Shown here: positions 24,826 to 34,302 of the stretch, piece by piece
Layout: the number at the start of each line of letters is the position of its first letter
How positions within the stretch are numbered: position 1 is the stretch's first letter
Position numbers and translations under genes: made by a program
The notes under the pieces: model-generated
Told to the model about the DNA's origin: nothing
The model's database searches: none
Seen by the model: only the letters and a program-made list of their open reading frames with translations
Source: Bacteroides fluxus YIT 12057
GTDB taxonomy: Bacteria; Bacteroidota; Bacteroidia; Bacteroidales; Bacteroidaceae
Reading direction: 5' to 3'
Assembly (NCBI RefSeq): GCF_000195635.1
Contig: NZ_GL882617.1
Location: 1 to 39,611 of the forward strand
DNA: 39,611 bases

Positions 24826-25572
24826 TTACTTCTTCTTTCCCTGGTTGGCAACTGCCTCCATCAGCTTTCTGATTTCCTCCGGATCACCCAGAAAATAATC
24901 ATCCGTCAGATTCAGTTCATCGTCAAACTCAAAGACATAAGGTACGGCGGTAGGCAGATTCAGATGAACAATCTCATCGTCGGAAATATGCTTCAGATGT
25001 TTGATAATACCTCGCAGGCTATTACCGTGGGCCACTATCAACAATTCACCGGCCGTTTTCAGATTCGGGAAAATGACACATTTCCAGTAAGGCATAATGC
25101 GCTCAATCGTATCCTTCAGAGATTCCGTGCGGGGCAGTTCCGCATCGGGCACTTCCCGGTAGCGATCCTCGAAACGGGGGTTGCGCAAGTCATCCTCCGC
25201 CAAGGCATGAGGGGCGGTATCATAGCTTCTGCGCCATACCAGCACTTGATCATCCCCATATCTGGCAGCTGTCTCCGCCTTATTCAATCCCTGCAACTGT
25301 CCATAATGCTTTTCGTTCAACCGCCAGGACTTCTCCACCGGAATCCAATCCTGGTCAAGACGGTCCAACACACAGTCCAACGTCTTCACGGCACGCTTCA
25401 GATAGGACGTGTAAGCCTTCTCAAAATGAAAGCCTTTCTCCTTCAGCAGCTCACCCGCCTTTACGGCCTCGGCAATCCCTTTTTCCGTCAAGTCAACGTC
25501 CGTCCAGCCCGTAAAACGGTTTTCTTTATTCCAAACGCTCTCGCCGTGGCGGAGCAAAACAATTCTTTTCAT
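24826..25572 (-). CDS. gpmA: 2,3-bisphosphoglycerate-dependent phosphoglycerate mutase
   Basis: 248 aa from Met at 25572 ([10 protein letters not shown]), preceded by a good AGGAG ribosome-binding site; the longer frame from 25635 has no homology. The histidine phosphatase superfamily motif [10 protein letters not shown] gives the phosphorylated His9, and the second catalytic His is in VAHGNSLRG. It interconverts 3- and 2-phosphoglycerate in glycolysis and gluconeogenesis. The length and [16 protein letters not shown] block are typical of GpmA. It lies between repeats at its 3' end and a divergent flavodoxin gene. Confidence 0.95.
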   Translation of the reverse strand: MKRIVLLRHGESVWNKENRFTGWTDVDLTEKGIAEAVKAGELLKEKGFHFEKAYTSYLKRAVKTLDCVLDRLDQDWIPVEKSWRLNEKHYGQLQGLNKAETAARYGDDQVLVWRRSYDTAPHALAEDDLRNPRFEDRYREVPDAELPRTESLKDTIERIMPYWKCVIFPNLKTAGELLIVAHGNSLRGIIKHLKHISDDEIVHLNLPTAVPYVFEFDDELNLTDDYFLGDPEEIRKLMEAVANQGKKK

Positions 25573-25793
25573 CTCATTATCTCCTTTTGGTTTGCAATAG
25601 AAACACTTACTTGCCTCCGCTTGTTCACGTAGCAACGAGGCACACCGGCAAACCGCGTCACGGGCATCGTGCGAAAGCGCTGGAAAAAGAATTTCATTAT
25701 CCCCATTAATAGGTAGCCGGACGTTGCCGCCCCCTCAAACCGGTTAACTCCAAATAGGGAGTGAGGTATTGGCAAAAGCCCTACAAGTAGGTA

Positions 25794-25824
25794 TTTCACC
25801 ATTGCCTGTAATGCCTTTACTTTG
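25794..25824 (+). promoter_or_regulatory. Flavodoxin gene promoter
   Basis: TTTC (25794-25797), 19 bases, then TTACTTTG (25817-25824), one mismatch in each box. The start codon at 25853 fits. The rest of the gpmA-flavodoxin gap (25573-25793) shows nothing else I can name. Confidence 0.5.
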
Positions 25825-25852
25825 CGGCAGACAAATCAATCAGTTAGAAGCA

Positions 25853-26359
25853 ATGAAAAAGATAGGTGTTTTTTATGGTTCCAGCACCGGAACCTGTGAA
25901 GAATTGGCTCAACAGATAGCCGACAAGATGGGTGTTTCCAAATCTGATGTATATAGCGCAGACAAGCTGAATGCCGATTTAGTAAAAGAGTACGATGTGC
26001 TGGTCTTGGGCACTTCCACGTGGGGAGACGGCGAGTTGCAGGATGACTGGTACGACGGCGTTAAAGTGCTGAAAAGCGCCGATCTATCTTCCAAGTCAGT
26101 AGCTCTGTTCGGCTGCGGTGACTCAGATTCTTACGGCGATACCTTTTGTGACGGCATCGGAGTGCTTTATGAGGAACTGAAAGATAGCGGCTGTACGTTT
26201 CTGGGCAACAAAGTCGGTACAGACGGCTACTCCTTTTCTTCCTCCATCGCTGTCGTTGACGGTGCATTTGCAGGACTTGCCCTGGACGAAGTGAACGAAA
26301 GTGACAAGACTGCCGGACGCATTGATGCCTGGACTGCGGAACTGAAGAGCAAGATTTAA
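25853..26359 (+). CDS. fldA: Flavodoxin (long-chain type)
   Basis: 168 aa from Met at 25853 (MKKIGVFYGS). FMN phosphate loop GSSTGTCEE (residues 9-17), flavin-flanking loops LGTSTWGDGELQDDW (50s) and FGCGDSDSYGDTFCDG (~90-105). It has the extra loop of long-chain flavodoxins. It carries single electrons at low potential in the cytoplasm, for example for radical SAM enzymes such as NrdG or pyruvate oxidoreductase; the partner is not shown. Flavodoxins are often made when iron is scarce, but no Fur-like site is evident. Confidence 0.93.
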   Translation: MKKIGVFYGSSTGTCEELAQQIADKMGVSKSDVYSADKLNADLVKEYDVLVLGTSTWGDGELQDDWYDGVKVLKSADLSSKSVALFGCGDSDSYGDTFCDGIGVLYEELKDSGCTFLGNKVGTDGYSFSSSIAVVDGAFAGLALDEVNESDKTAGRIDAWTAELKSKI

Positions 26360-26394
26360 TTTTTTAACCCGTTTTTTTGCATGTGTTTATGATG

Positions 26395-26464
26395 ATATCA
26401 TCCCCCGACAAAATATGGCCATGTTGGGGGATGATATTCGCGCGCAATGCGAACGATATTGCGC
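26395..26464. other. Strong hairpins after the flavodoxin gene
   Basis: A perfect 12-bp inverted repeat (ATATCATCCCCC at 26395-26406, GGGGGATGATAT at 26426-26437), extendable past one mismatch by ACA/TGT, is followed by a 7-bp one (GCGCAAT at 26442, ATTGCGC at 26458). Neither is followed by a T tract, so these are not standard terminators. Confidence 0.7.
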
Positions 26465-26503
26465 ACGGAAGAACAAGCGTGTGACAAGTGCGTAAAATCA
26501 GAG

Positions 26504-26618
26504 CGTTTCTCAAAAAAAAACAGATCATCCGTTTACCCGAAACAGATGATCTGTTTGCATCAAACAGATGATGCGTTTGCCCTTAACAGATGATGCGTTT
26601 CGATGAAACACATCATCT
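26504..26618. repeat. 22-bp tandem repeats between fldA and glgP
   Basis: Four exact-length 22-base units start at 26531, 26553, 26575 and 26597 (GTTTNNNNNNAACAGATGATNN, the last with ACACATCATCT), with a longer 27-base variant before them at 26504. The units are self-complementary in parts, giving the glgP terminator. Confidence 0.88.
26512..26556 (-). terminator. glgP terminator, built from two repeat units
   Basis: On the minus strand a perfect 12-bp stem (26545-26556 and 26518-26529) is followed by six T. The stem arms are parts of the 22-bp repeats. Confidence 0.8.
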
Positions 26619-26635
26619 GTTTTTATAGGAATAGA

Positions 26636-29200
26636 TTATACGAACCAACGAACGTAGCAGAAGTCCTGACGGTGAGGCAAATCCTCGCTCTTCGGGAACA
26701 TACGGTAGGATACCTTGAAGCTACCGGCATTTTCCAGTTTATGCTTCACTTGGAAAGTATAGAGGTTGCCTTCCTTCTTCACAACATTGAACGGCTCTAC
26801 AGAGTAGATGTGCTGTTTGCCGTCTTGAGCGATGTAGGTAGTTACCAATTCCAGACCGATGGCATCGTTCAGACCCTTTTCGTCGATAACGAAAGTTACG
26901 ATGTATTCCTTACCGCTTTCGATAGAACCGGTAGCGACTTCTTCGCTCTTGTCGTTCGATACAACTTCAATGCTGTCCCACTTGGAAGCAACTTCTTCCT
27001 TCCATGCGGCAATTTCCTTCGCCTTGGCATAGTTATCGGCAGCCAATACTTTGAAACGTTTGGCTTCCTTGTTGTAGAACTTGTTGTAATAATCATCCAA
27101 CTGGCGCTTCATTGTATAATGGGGTGCAATCTGGGCAATGGAGTTTTTGACGGTCTTGACCCAACCTTCAGAATAGCCTTTCTTATTGCGCGCATAGTAC
27201 AACGGCAGAATTTCCTGCTCCAGAATACTGTAGATGGTAGCCGCATCCAATTGGTCTTGATGCTCCTGATTCTGGTAAGTACGTTTTTCGGTCAACGCCC
27301 AACCCGCACCTTCACGGTAGCCTTCCAACCACCAGCCATCGAGTACGGAGAAGTTTACGACACCGTTCATCAGCGCCTTCTCACCGGACGTACCGGATGC
27401 TTCGAGCGGACGTGTCGGAGTATTCAACCAGATATCTACCCCCGAAACCAGACGGCGGGCCAACTGCATATCGTAATTCTCCAGGAAGATAATCTTGCCC
27501 AAGAACTCAGGACGGCGAGAAATCTCGATGATTCTCTTGATCAATCCCTGACCTGCGCCATCATGCGGGTGAGCCTTACCGGTAAACAGGAACTGTACCG
27601 GATAGTCGGGGTTGTTGACAATCTTTGCCAGACGTTCCAAGTCAGTGAACAGCAAGTGCGCACGCTTGTAAGTGGCAAAACGGCGTCCGAAACCAATCAG
27701 CAGGGCATTCGGGTTAATCTTGTCCAGCAAAGAAACGATGCGGGAAGGATCACCCTGGTTCTTCAGCCAAGTTTCACGGTATTGCTTGCGCACATAGTCG
27801 ATCAACTTGTTCTTCATAGCCATACGGGTCTTCCAGATTTCCTCGTCGGATACATTATAGATAGCTTCCCAAATCTTGGGATTGGACTGGTCAAACCAGA
27901 AGTTTTCATCAAAATGGGCAGCATACAATTGCTTCCATTCGGTAGCGCTCCAAGTGGGGAAGTGCACACCGTTAGTTACGTAACCTACATGGTTCTCTTC
28001 GGGGAAGTATCCTTTCCATATAGAAGAGAACATTTCCTGTGAAACCTTTCCGTGCAACCAGCTTACACCGTTCACTTCCTGAGAAGTGTTGCAAGCGAAT
28101 ACGGACATGCAGAAGCGTTCGCCCTTGTCGCCCGGGTTGTTACGGCCAAGGTCCATAAGGTCATCCCAGCTGATGCCCATTCTTGACGGATAACCGCCCA
28201 TATACTTGCCGAAGAGGCCTTCGTCGAAGTAGTCGTGACCGGCAGGAACCGGAGTGTGTACTGTATAGAGTGAAGAAGCACGTACCAGCTCGATAGCCTG
28301 TTCATAAGATAAGCCTTCGGCTACGTAGTCACAGATACGCTGTACGTTGATCAGCGCCGCGTGTCCTTCGTTGCAGTGATAAACATCCTTCTTGACGCCC
28401 AATTTCTTCAAGGTAAGGATACCGCCGATACCAAGCAGGATTTCTTGTTTCAAACGGTTCTCCCAGTCACCGCCGTACAGCTGGTGAGTGATGGGGCGGT
28501 CAAACTCGCTGTTCATCTCATTGTCTGTATCAAGCAGATAAAGCGATACGCGGCCAACGTTCACTCTCCAAACCAGTGCATGTACATAGTAGTCCAGATA
28601 TGGAACATCCACTACTACCTGGTTTCCGTTTTCATCCAGCACACGGTCAAGAGGCAACTGGCCGAAGTTCTGTGCTTCGTAGTTGGCAATCTGCTGTCCG
28701 TCCATGGATAAAGTTTGAGTGAAATAGCCGTAGCGATACAAGAAACCGACTGCACACAAATCTACGTTGCTGTCTGAAGCTTCTTTCAAATAGTCACCGG
28801 CCAGTACACCCAGACCACCGGAGTATATCTTTAATACATGAGTCAAACCATACTCCATACTGAAATATGCAACAGACGGGCGGTTGCTGTCCGGCTTTAC
28901 GTCCATGTAGGTACGGAACTTGGAGTACACCGCTTCCATTCTGCGCAAGATCACCTGATCTTTGGCGAGCGCCTCGAGTTTGGCGTAACTCATACGTTCC
29001 AGCAAGAGTACGGGGTTCTGTCCTACTTCTTTCCAGAGAGTAGGATCAAGATCTCTGAACAACTCAGTGGCTTCATAATTCCACGCCCACCAAATGTTAC
29101 GTGCCAGTTCAGATAACTTCTCCAATTCGGCGGGAATGTGAGATTTCACATTCACATCTTTCCAGTTAGGAGTATTCACATTACTAACTTGAATCTTCAT
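26636..29200 (-). CDS. glgP: Alpha-glucan (glycogen) phosphorylase
   Basis: 854 aa. It releases glucose-1-phosphate from glycogen ends. The protein belongs to the shorter, divergent alpha-glucan phosphorylase group: the N-terminal ~100 residues match DUF3417 ([25 protein letters not shown]), then the phosphorylase domain. The pyridoxal-phosphate lysine is K608 within [12 protein letters not shown]. Another conserved block is '[11 protein letters not shown]' (near 277). The gene starts 31 bases after the glycogen synthase gene, so both are one operon. Residues ~720-854 form an extra C-terminal domain also seen in Bacteroidetes homologues. Confidence 0.93.
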   Translation of the reverse strand: MKIQVSNVNTPNWKDVNVKSHIPAELEKLSELARNIWWAWNYEATELFRDLDPTLWKEVGQNPVLLLERMSYAKLEALAKDQVILRRMEAVYSKFRTYMDVKPDSNRPSVAYFSMEYGLTHVLKIYSGGLGVLAGDYLKEASDSNVDLCAVGFLYRYGYFTQTLSMDGQQIANYEAQNFGQLPLDRVLDENGNQVVVDVPYLDYYVHALVWRVNVGRVSLYLLDTDNEMNSEFDRPITHQLYGGDWENRLKQEILLGIGGILTLKKLGVKKDVYHCNEGHAALINVQRICDYVAEGLSYEQAIELVRASSLYTVHTPVPAGHDYFDEGLFGKYMGGYPSRMGISWDDLMDLGRNNPGDKGERFCMSVFACNTSQEVNGVSWLHGKVSQEMFSSIWKGYFPEENHVGYVTNGVHFPTWSATEWKQLYAAHFDENFWFDQSNPKIWEAIYNVSDEEIWKTRMAMKNKLIDYVRKQYRETWLKNQGDPSRIVSLLDKINPNALLIGFGRRFATYKRAHLLFTDLERLAKIVNNPDYPVQFLFTGKAHPHDGAGQGLIKRIIEISRRPEFLGKIIFLENYDMQLARRLVSGVDIWLNTPTRPLEASGTSGEKALMNGVVNFSVLDGWWLEGYREGAGWALTEKRTYQNQEHQDQLDAATIYSILEQEILPLYYARNKKGYSEGWVKTVKNSIAQIAPHYTMKRQLDDYYNKFYNKEAKRFKVLAADNYAKAKEIAAWKEEVASKWDSIEVVSNDKSEEVATGSIESGKEYIVTFVIDEKGLNDAIGLELVTTYIAQDGKQHIYSVEPFNVVKKEGNLYTFQVKHKLENAGSFKVSYRMFPKSEDLPHRQDFCYVRWFV

Positions 29201-29231
29201 TGTATGATAACTTGATTGATTAATAATTACG

Positions 29232-30893
29232 TTAACCTAATTGACGCTTCATGGCATTGCGCAGGGCAACATCATAAGCCTCATAATAATACTGTATAAA
29301 ATGCTTCCACAAGGCTTGTTCGGCCACCATGCCGGCACGCTTGCGGATTTCCTTCACTTCCGCTTCCGTTTTGGTGGAGAACAACGCAATCGTATCCTTG
29401 ATGCCGTCCGCCACTTCGGAGTAGTTATAATCCGAACGGTGCAGCACCTCCACCCCGTCATCAATGCCGTGCTGGTTCTTCAGGCTGTTCACCCAAAGGC
29501 CGAAGCCGGCAAGGTCCGTCGTAATGGTCGGCACTCGGAAAGCCACGCTTTCCAGAGGAGTGTATCCCCACGGCTCATAATAAGAAGGATAGACGCTGAG
29601 GTCCTCTCCCAATATCAAATCATAATAATGCTTGTTGAGGATACCGTCTTTACCATCCTGATAACAAGGCACGAAAATCACTTTCACTTTATCTTCCGGA
29701 CGGTTGCCCATACCCAGATATTTCAACATATCCAGTACCTGGTCGTGCGTCATATTATGCAGCCAGTGCGTGATGAGGGGACATGGCAGCGGAGTGGTAA
29801 ACTTCTCCTTGCTCTTGAGGCGTTGCTGCAGATCCTCGCGGGGATCGCCCACCCAACCTGGCACATTGACGAAAGCCAGCACTTTCTTTTTCAAGTCTTT
29901 ATCACGATTCAAACGGTTCAGCGACTCCAGAAACACATCAATGCCTTTGTTCTTGAACTCATAACGTCCGCTGGTGCCGACAATCATGGTATCATCTCCC
30001 AAATCCTCACCCAGCAGGCAATTCGCTACACGGAGCAACAAGGCACGCGCACGTTTGCGCTTACCGGTAAAGGTAGCGCCCTTCGGCACAAAATCATCTT
30101 CAAACCCATTCATCAGGACAACGTCCGCAGGTTTGTCGAGCAGCTCTTTGCACTCGTTGTTCGTAATCTCACTTACGGTAGTGAAACAATCCACATAATG
30201 GGCGGTCTGCTTCTCAATGGAATGCTTGGATTCCATGTTCAGTTCCTGTGCCATTTGATCACCGTTGTAGGCGAAGAGATAGTCATACAGCGGCTTGTTG
30301 TTGCCTGCTATGGAACGCCCTATGGAGGTGGCATGCGTAGTGAAGACAGTGGCTATTTCCGGCACTGCCGCCTGCAGATAGAGTGCTGCCATACCCGTCA
30401 TCCATTCGTGTGCCTGGAATATGACCTTATCCGTTTCCGTCAAGTTGTAGCGATAGAAACTCTCCACCACCTTTCCGGTGGCGTACGCAAACATGGATGC
30501 TTCATCATAATCACCGTACGCATGCAGCGAATCCACTTGATAGTGGTTCCACATCTCCGTATAAATTTCATTCTTTTGCTGAAAAAAAGGTTGGAAATCA
30601 ACCAATATGACGATAGGCTCACCCGGAATGTTCCAACGGCCCACACGGACAGAAAGATTATCTTTTTCGACAGCCTGCTTTTTCCATGCAGCACAGAGGT
30701 TATCAGATTCGATGAACAAAGGGTTCTCTTTTCCTTGCCAGAAATCCGGCCCTATAAAAAATAGTCTATCGCGAAATTTTGCCTGTAAGGTATTTGCCCT
30801 GGTTGACAAAACCGTGTAAATACCGCCTACTTTATTACATACTTCCCAACTTGCTTCGAAGATGTAATCGGGGGTAAGTAGTTCTTTAACCAT
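29232..30893 (-). CDS. Glycogen synthase (GT3/GYS-like)
   Basis: 553 aa from Met at 30893 ([20 protein letters not shown]). The N-terminal [21 protein letters not shown] stretch contains the KVGG nucleotide-sugar motif and is typical of eukaryote-like glycogen synthases (family GT3), as opposed to bacterial GlgA (GT5). The C-terminal [17 protein letters not shown] block holds the E...E motif. It extends alpha-1,4-glucan chains in the cytoplasm; the donor (UDP- or ADP-glucose) cannot be told by eye. It is co-transcribed with glgP downstream. The frame opening at 30941 lies before the predicted transcription start (~30922), so the shorter start is right. Confidence 0.92.
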   Translation of the reverse strand: MVKELLTPDYIFEASWEVCNKVGGIYTVLSTRANTLQAKFRDRLFFIGPDFWQGKENPLFIESDNLCAAWKKQAVEKDNLSVRVGRWNIPGEPIVILVDFQPFFQQKNEIYTEMWNHYQVDSLHAYGDYDEASMFAYATGKVVESFYRYNLTETDKVIFQAHEWMTGMAALYLQAAVPEIATVFTTHATSIGRSIAGNNKPLYDYLFAYNGDQMAQELNMESKHSIEKQTAHYVDCFTTVSEITNNECKELLDKPADVVLMNGFEDDFVPKGATFTGKRKRARALLLRVANCLLGEDLGDDTMIVGTSGRYEFKNKGIDVFLESLNRLNRDKDLKKKVLAFVNVPGWVGDPREDLQQRLKSKEKFTTPLPCPLITHWLHNMTHDQVLDMLKYLGMGNRPEDKVKVIFVPCYQDGKDGILNKHYYDLILGEDLSVYPSYYEPWGYTPLESVAFRVPTITTDLAGFGLWVNSLKNQHGIDDGVEVLHRSDYNYSEVADGIKDTIALFSTKTEAEVKEIRKRAGMVAEQALWKHFIQYYYEAYDVALRNAMKRQLG

Positions 30894-30928
30894 ATGATGT
30901 TGTAATCTCTTTATCTTAATAATGGCTG

Positions 30929-30936
30929 CAAAAGTA
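30929..30936 (-). promoter_or_regulatory. -7 box of the glycogen operon
   Basis: TACTTTTG on the minus strand, 36 bases before the synthase start codon; -33 not clear. Confidence 0.5.
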
Positions 30937-31128
30937 CACATTATTCTTTGAAAAATAGCCCTTTAATCGAAAAAACTAATGAAATATACATAAACAATCG
31001 TTTGCGGAATATCATAGATTAGCAGCCAAAAGCCCGTGGACTTGCCCATCCGTGCACTTTTGTCCGAAATTGCCGGAACTTCCCCCCAAAGAATGAGGCT
31101 GTCTTGAAATAGAATATGAGAATTAAAA

Positions 31129-31245
31129 AACTTATAAGTTGAAACTATAAACAGAAAAAGTCCCTCTATTTTGACCTTATATATGATAACTTAAGGCCAA
31201 AATAGAGGAACTTTCAGACTCTAACTTATAAATTATAACTTATGT
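31129..31245. repeat. Nested inverted repeats built from ACTTATAA words
   Basis: The 357-base gap before the glycogen operon has no gene. It contains an outer set of words (AACTTATAAGTT near 31130, AACTTATAAATT near 31220) around a long inner inverted repeat. Similar in style to other word-repeat elements in the window. Confidence 0.6.
31157..31214 (-). terminator. Terminator of the V-ATPase operon
   Basis: Arms 31192-31214 and 31157-31179 pair over 23 positions with only two mismatched or wobble sites (AAAGTYCCTCTATTTTGRCCTTA). The minus strand ends in a short T run. It lies 37 bases after the last V-ATPase gene. Confidence 0.75.
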
Positions 31246-31250
31246 CTGTA

Positions 31251-31694
<444 letters not shown>

Positions 31695-31703
31695 TTAAGT
31701 TGT

Positions 31704-33530
31704 TTATTTCTTTACTATTGTAAAAGGTTTATAGGCTTCGCCCTTACCTTCGTAACCGGAATTCTTGAAGTATTCCACAAATGTCAGACGAAGCGGATGT
31801 ACAAAGGCACTCAGACAAGACATGGCTATGTTCAACGTATGCCCGAATACCAATATCAACCCACAGAACAGCCAGCCCAAGGCGGGACCTGCCGCATCGT
31901 TCACCATGAAAGCAAGCTGGTTGAACACGCCGCCGAGCATACCACCTGCCAAGCCGAGGGCATAGAGACGGATGTAGGAAAGTATATCGCCCATCAGTCC
32001 GGTTGCCATGTTATAGGTATCCCATATTCCGGCACCGATATTGACCAGTACATTCCGATGGATATTGTTCAGCAGGTAGATACCGATGGCGGAAATACCG
32101 CCAATCACGATGAATGCCCATGTAGAAACGTCCTCTGAGATGATTTTAAAGAAGGAAAGTCCGCCGGTACAGATGAATCCTACCACCAGCAGCAACCACC
32201 CCCAAGCGCTGAGCGATTCCTTGAACCCGAAGCGCACGGTTTGTCCGACAGCCTTCACCGTCATGGCAATGCAAATGTGTACCGCACCGATAATCAATGC
32301 CAGCAGCATTTGCTTGTCATAGGTAGTCTCACCGATCTTGCCCACAATCATGAATTCCTTCAGTTTGGCGGGTATCTCCAGATCGAAGAGGCTTACACCG
32401 AAGAAGGTTCCCAGTATGGCGCCGATGACCGCCGTAAATATACCCAGTGTAATCACCAGATTCATCATACCCTTCATGGACTTGGACATCTTCTTTTTCA
32501 AAACAAATCCGAGTGCAATCAATACCAAGCCATAGCCCGCATCTCCCATACAGAAAGCAAAGAAGAGCGAGAAGAACGGTGCAAGTATCGGCGTAGGGTC
32601 AAACTCTGCATAGTCGGGCATACCGTACATCTTGGTAAGTACTTCGTACATGCGGGTATAGGCGTTGTTCTTCAGCTTGATGGGAGCATTGTCCTCGCGC
32701 CTGGCAGCCCTTATCTCATAATAAATACCGCTTTCATCAAGGAGTTTCCTCACATCCGCCTCGCAGTCTTCGGGAATCCAGCCTTCCATCAGCACTACAG
32801 CGCCTTCAGCCATCTGTTCGCTGTTCAACTTGACTTTCAGCAAGTCGATCTCTTCTTGAAGCTGAAGATTGCATTTCTCCAACGTACGATAGTTCGCCTT
32901 ACAGAAGTCTTTCAACTCCGCATGCGCCTGTACAAGGGCTTCTTCCGTACCGGCTTTCTTCCGATTCAGCTCGGAAAGACTGTACGAAGGCAGGCGAAGC
33001 GGCTCCACATCCAATTCTACCGGTTGGGGAGTGACGGTCACGAAATAAAGATGGCCGCCGTTCTCTTTCACCACGATGGCGTTGTAGTCCTCTGCCCATG
33101 CCACGTTATAATCTTTCTCCGAACAAGTATAGAATTGCACGAACCAACCGGCATCTTCCAACTTGCGGACAGCTTTCCAGTCAAAATCACCCCAGACTTC
33201 CATCTGTGCCACATCCTTGTCAATGGCAGGAATCTGTTGGTTCAGGTCCTGTATCCGCGCCTGCAAATCTTCATAGGACTTCACCAAGGCATCGGCTGAC
33301 ATCTCTTGGCACCTCTTTTCCTCCGGCTGTTTATCTGCCAGAACGTACATATTCTGAAGCATGTTCTTGTAGAGCGTACGCTTCTGCATAAACTGCAGCA
33401 AGGTGTCATCCATCTCGCCGCGCTGTCTTTCTACGACGTGCACTACACCCAACTCCCGAACCTGTTCCAAAAATGCCTCGTACTCCTTATGATACACCAG
33501 GAACGTGAGCTTCTTCATTTTTGTAATCAT
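31704..33530 (-). CDS. ntpI: V-type ATPase subunit I (stator, a-like)
   Basis: 608 aa. The N-terminal ~300 residues are a cytoplasmic helical arm; the C-terminal half has seven or eight membrane segments beginning near residue 320 (PILAPFFSLFFAFCMGDAGYG) and holds the ion half-channels next to the K ring. ALGLAGGMLGGVFNQLA near 525 is a family block. The start ATG at 33530 overlaps the ntpD stop codon as ATGA, which argues for coupled translation. Length is within the family's range. Confidence 0.93.
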   Translation of the reverse strand: MITKMKKLTFLVYHKEYEAFLEQVRELGVVHVVERQRGEMDDTLLQFMQKRTLYKNMLQNMYVLADKQPEEKRCQEMSADALVKSYEDLQARIQDLNQQIPAIDKDVAQMEVWGDFDWKAVRKLEDAGWFVQFYTCSEKDYNVAWAEDYNAIVVKENGGHLYFVTVTPQPVELDVEPLRLPSYSLSELNRKKAGTEEALVQAHAELKDFCKANYRTLEKCNLQLQEEIDLLKVKLNSEQMAEGAVVLMEGWIPEDCEADVRKLLDESGIYYEIRAARREDNAPIKLKNNAYTRMYEVLTKMYGMPDYAEFDPTPILAPFFSLFFAFCMGDAGYGLVLIALGFVLKKKMSKSMKGMMNLVITLGIFTAVIGAILGTFFGVSLFDLEIPAKLKEFMIVGKIGETTYDKQMLLALIIGAVHICIAMTVKAVGQTVRFGFKESLSAWGWLLLVVGFICTGGLSFFKIISEDVSTWAFIVIGGISAIGIYLLNNIHRNVLVNIGAGIWDTYNMATGLMGDILSYIRLYALGLAGGMLGGVFNQLAFMVNDAAGPALGWLFCGLILVFGHTLNIAMSCLSAFVHPLRLTFVEYFKNSGYEGKGEAYKPFTIVKK

Positions 33531-34129
33531 GCTTCTGCCTCCTTCCTTTTCTCTTGATGGGACTTCATGATCTTCTGCGATGACTTGGAGAGGTTCTCCT
33601 CGTCTTCCATAAACCGCTTGATTTTGCGCAGAGCATCCTGATAACCCGGAATCTGTACTTTCTCAAAAAGATTCACCTTCTGGGTGGTCTTTTTACGCGC
33701 ATGTTCCAACAAGTTCAGTTTGGCGACGGTAAATTCCCGTTCAATGGCCGTGTGTGCCAACGACTTGAGCAGATGCAACCCGTCTGCATACCATTTGGGG
33801 GCATTGAACAGACTGTAAGGGCGTATTTCGAAATCTACGTTTTCGAGCAACGGCACTCTCACTCCGGCAATCTTCTTCACACCGAGATGAACATCGCTGA
33901 CCTTTATCAATGAGGTATCAAACTCATTCCAAAGGGCGAACATGGCTTCGTAAGCTTGGATTTCCTTTTCCAACTTCGCATCCAGTGCGGCAGCATCCGA
34001 CTTGCAACGCTTCACCTCCATACGCAGGGCACTCTCCTTGTTCTTGATAATAGGGAGTGTACGCACGCGCACCTTCAGTTGCTTCTCAAGTTGCTGGAGC
34101 GAAGTTTTATTATATTGAAACTTAATCAT
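33527..34129 (-). CDS. ntpD: V-type ATPase subunit D (central shaft)
   Basis: 200 aa, the usual length of the family. Subunit D forms the coiled-coil shaft inside the A3B3 head. The termini are long charged helices (KFQYNKTSLQQLEKQLKVR... and ...RKIKRFMEDEENLSKSSQK), typical of this protein. It starts 28 bases after the 46-aa ORF and overlaps ntpI by 4 bases. Confidence 0.92.
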   Translation of the reverse strand: MIKFQYNKTSLQQLEKQLKVRVRTLPIIKNKESALRMEVKRCKSDAAALDAKLEKEIQAYEAMFALWNEFDTSLIKVSDVHLGVKKIAGVRVPLLENVDFEIRPYSLFNAPKWYADGLHLLKSLAHTAIEREFTVAKLNLLEHARKKTTQKVNLFEKVQIPGYQDALRKIKRFMEDEENLSKSSQKIMKSHQEKRKEAEA

Positions 34130-34130
34130 A

Positions 34131-34302
34131 CGAAATTAATAATTTATAATTAAAGAATTAAACAGACTTTATTGATGTATTACTAATGCAAACCAGCATT
34201 TTCTTCAATTCCTCATTATCAGCCTTTATGGAGCCATGCATATCGTCAGTCACAATATCTGTCTTAGTCTTAACTTGATAATTCTTTAATTCTTTCATTC
34301 TT
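34131..34302. repeat. AATTAAAGAATTA inverted words bounding the ntpB-ntpD gap
   Basis: AATTAAAGAATTA (34149-34161) is matched in inverse by TAATTCTTTAATT (34279-34291). The words lie at both ends of the gap and overlap the first and last codons of the 46-aa ORF, while the 115 bases between are not low-complexity. Confidence 0.6.
34158..34298 (-). CDS. Small 46-aa ORF inside the V-ATPase operon
   Basis: Between ntpB and ntpD lies an uninterrupted ATG-to-TAA frame of 46 codons that starts three bases after the ntpB stop codon. It reads MKELKNYQVKTKTDIVTDDM at the N-terminus and ends CISNTSIKSV. The composition is that of a soluble, charged protein, without low-complexity runs or membrane segment, with a likely helix at ADNEELKKMLVCI. 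The tight spacing suggests translational coupling. The gap of 172 bases is long for this otherwise compact operon. I do not recognise a family. Its first and last codons coincide with A/T word repeats, so chance cannot be excluded. Subunit F is not encoded nearby, but this ORF is half the usual F length. Confidence 0.5.
   Translation of the reverse strand: MKELKNYQVKTKTDIVTDDMHGSIKADNEELKKMLVCISNTSIKSV

Noticed and set aside
24654..24872. 72-codon ORF with IFKxCxx heptad repeats
   Set aside because: The heptads follow from the 21-base repeat; the frame continues into the 3' end of gpmA and no promoter was found. Kept as a DNA repeat.
25573..25802. Minus-strand frame extending upstream of gpmA
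   Set aside because: No homology or ribosome-binding site, and it overlaps the upstream region of gpmA and flavodoxin.
26531..26618. CRISPR-like array of AACAGATGAT repeats
   Set aside because: Contiguous 22-base units with no unique spacers; part of a terminator.
26603..30764. Very long plus-strand frames opposite glgP and the glycogen synthase (up to 507 codons)
   Set aside because: They run antisense to strongly recognised genes and show no family motifs; long open frames on the opposite strand are a side effect of codon bias.
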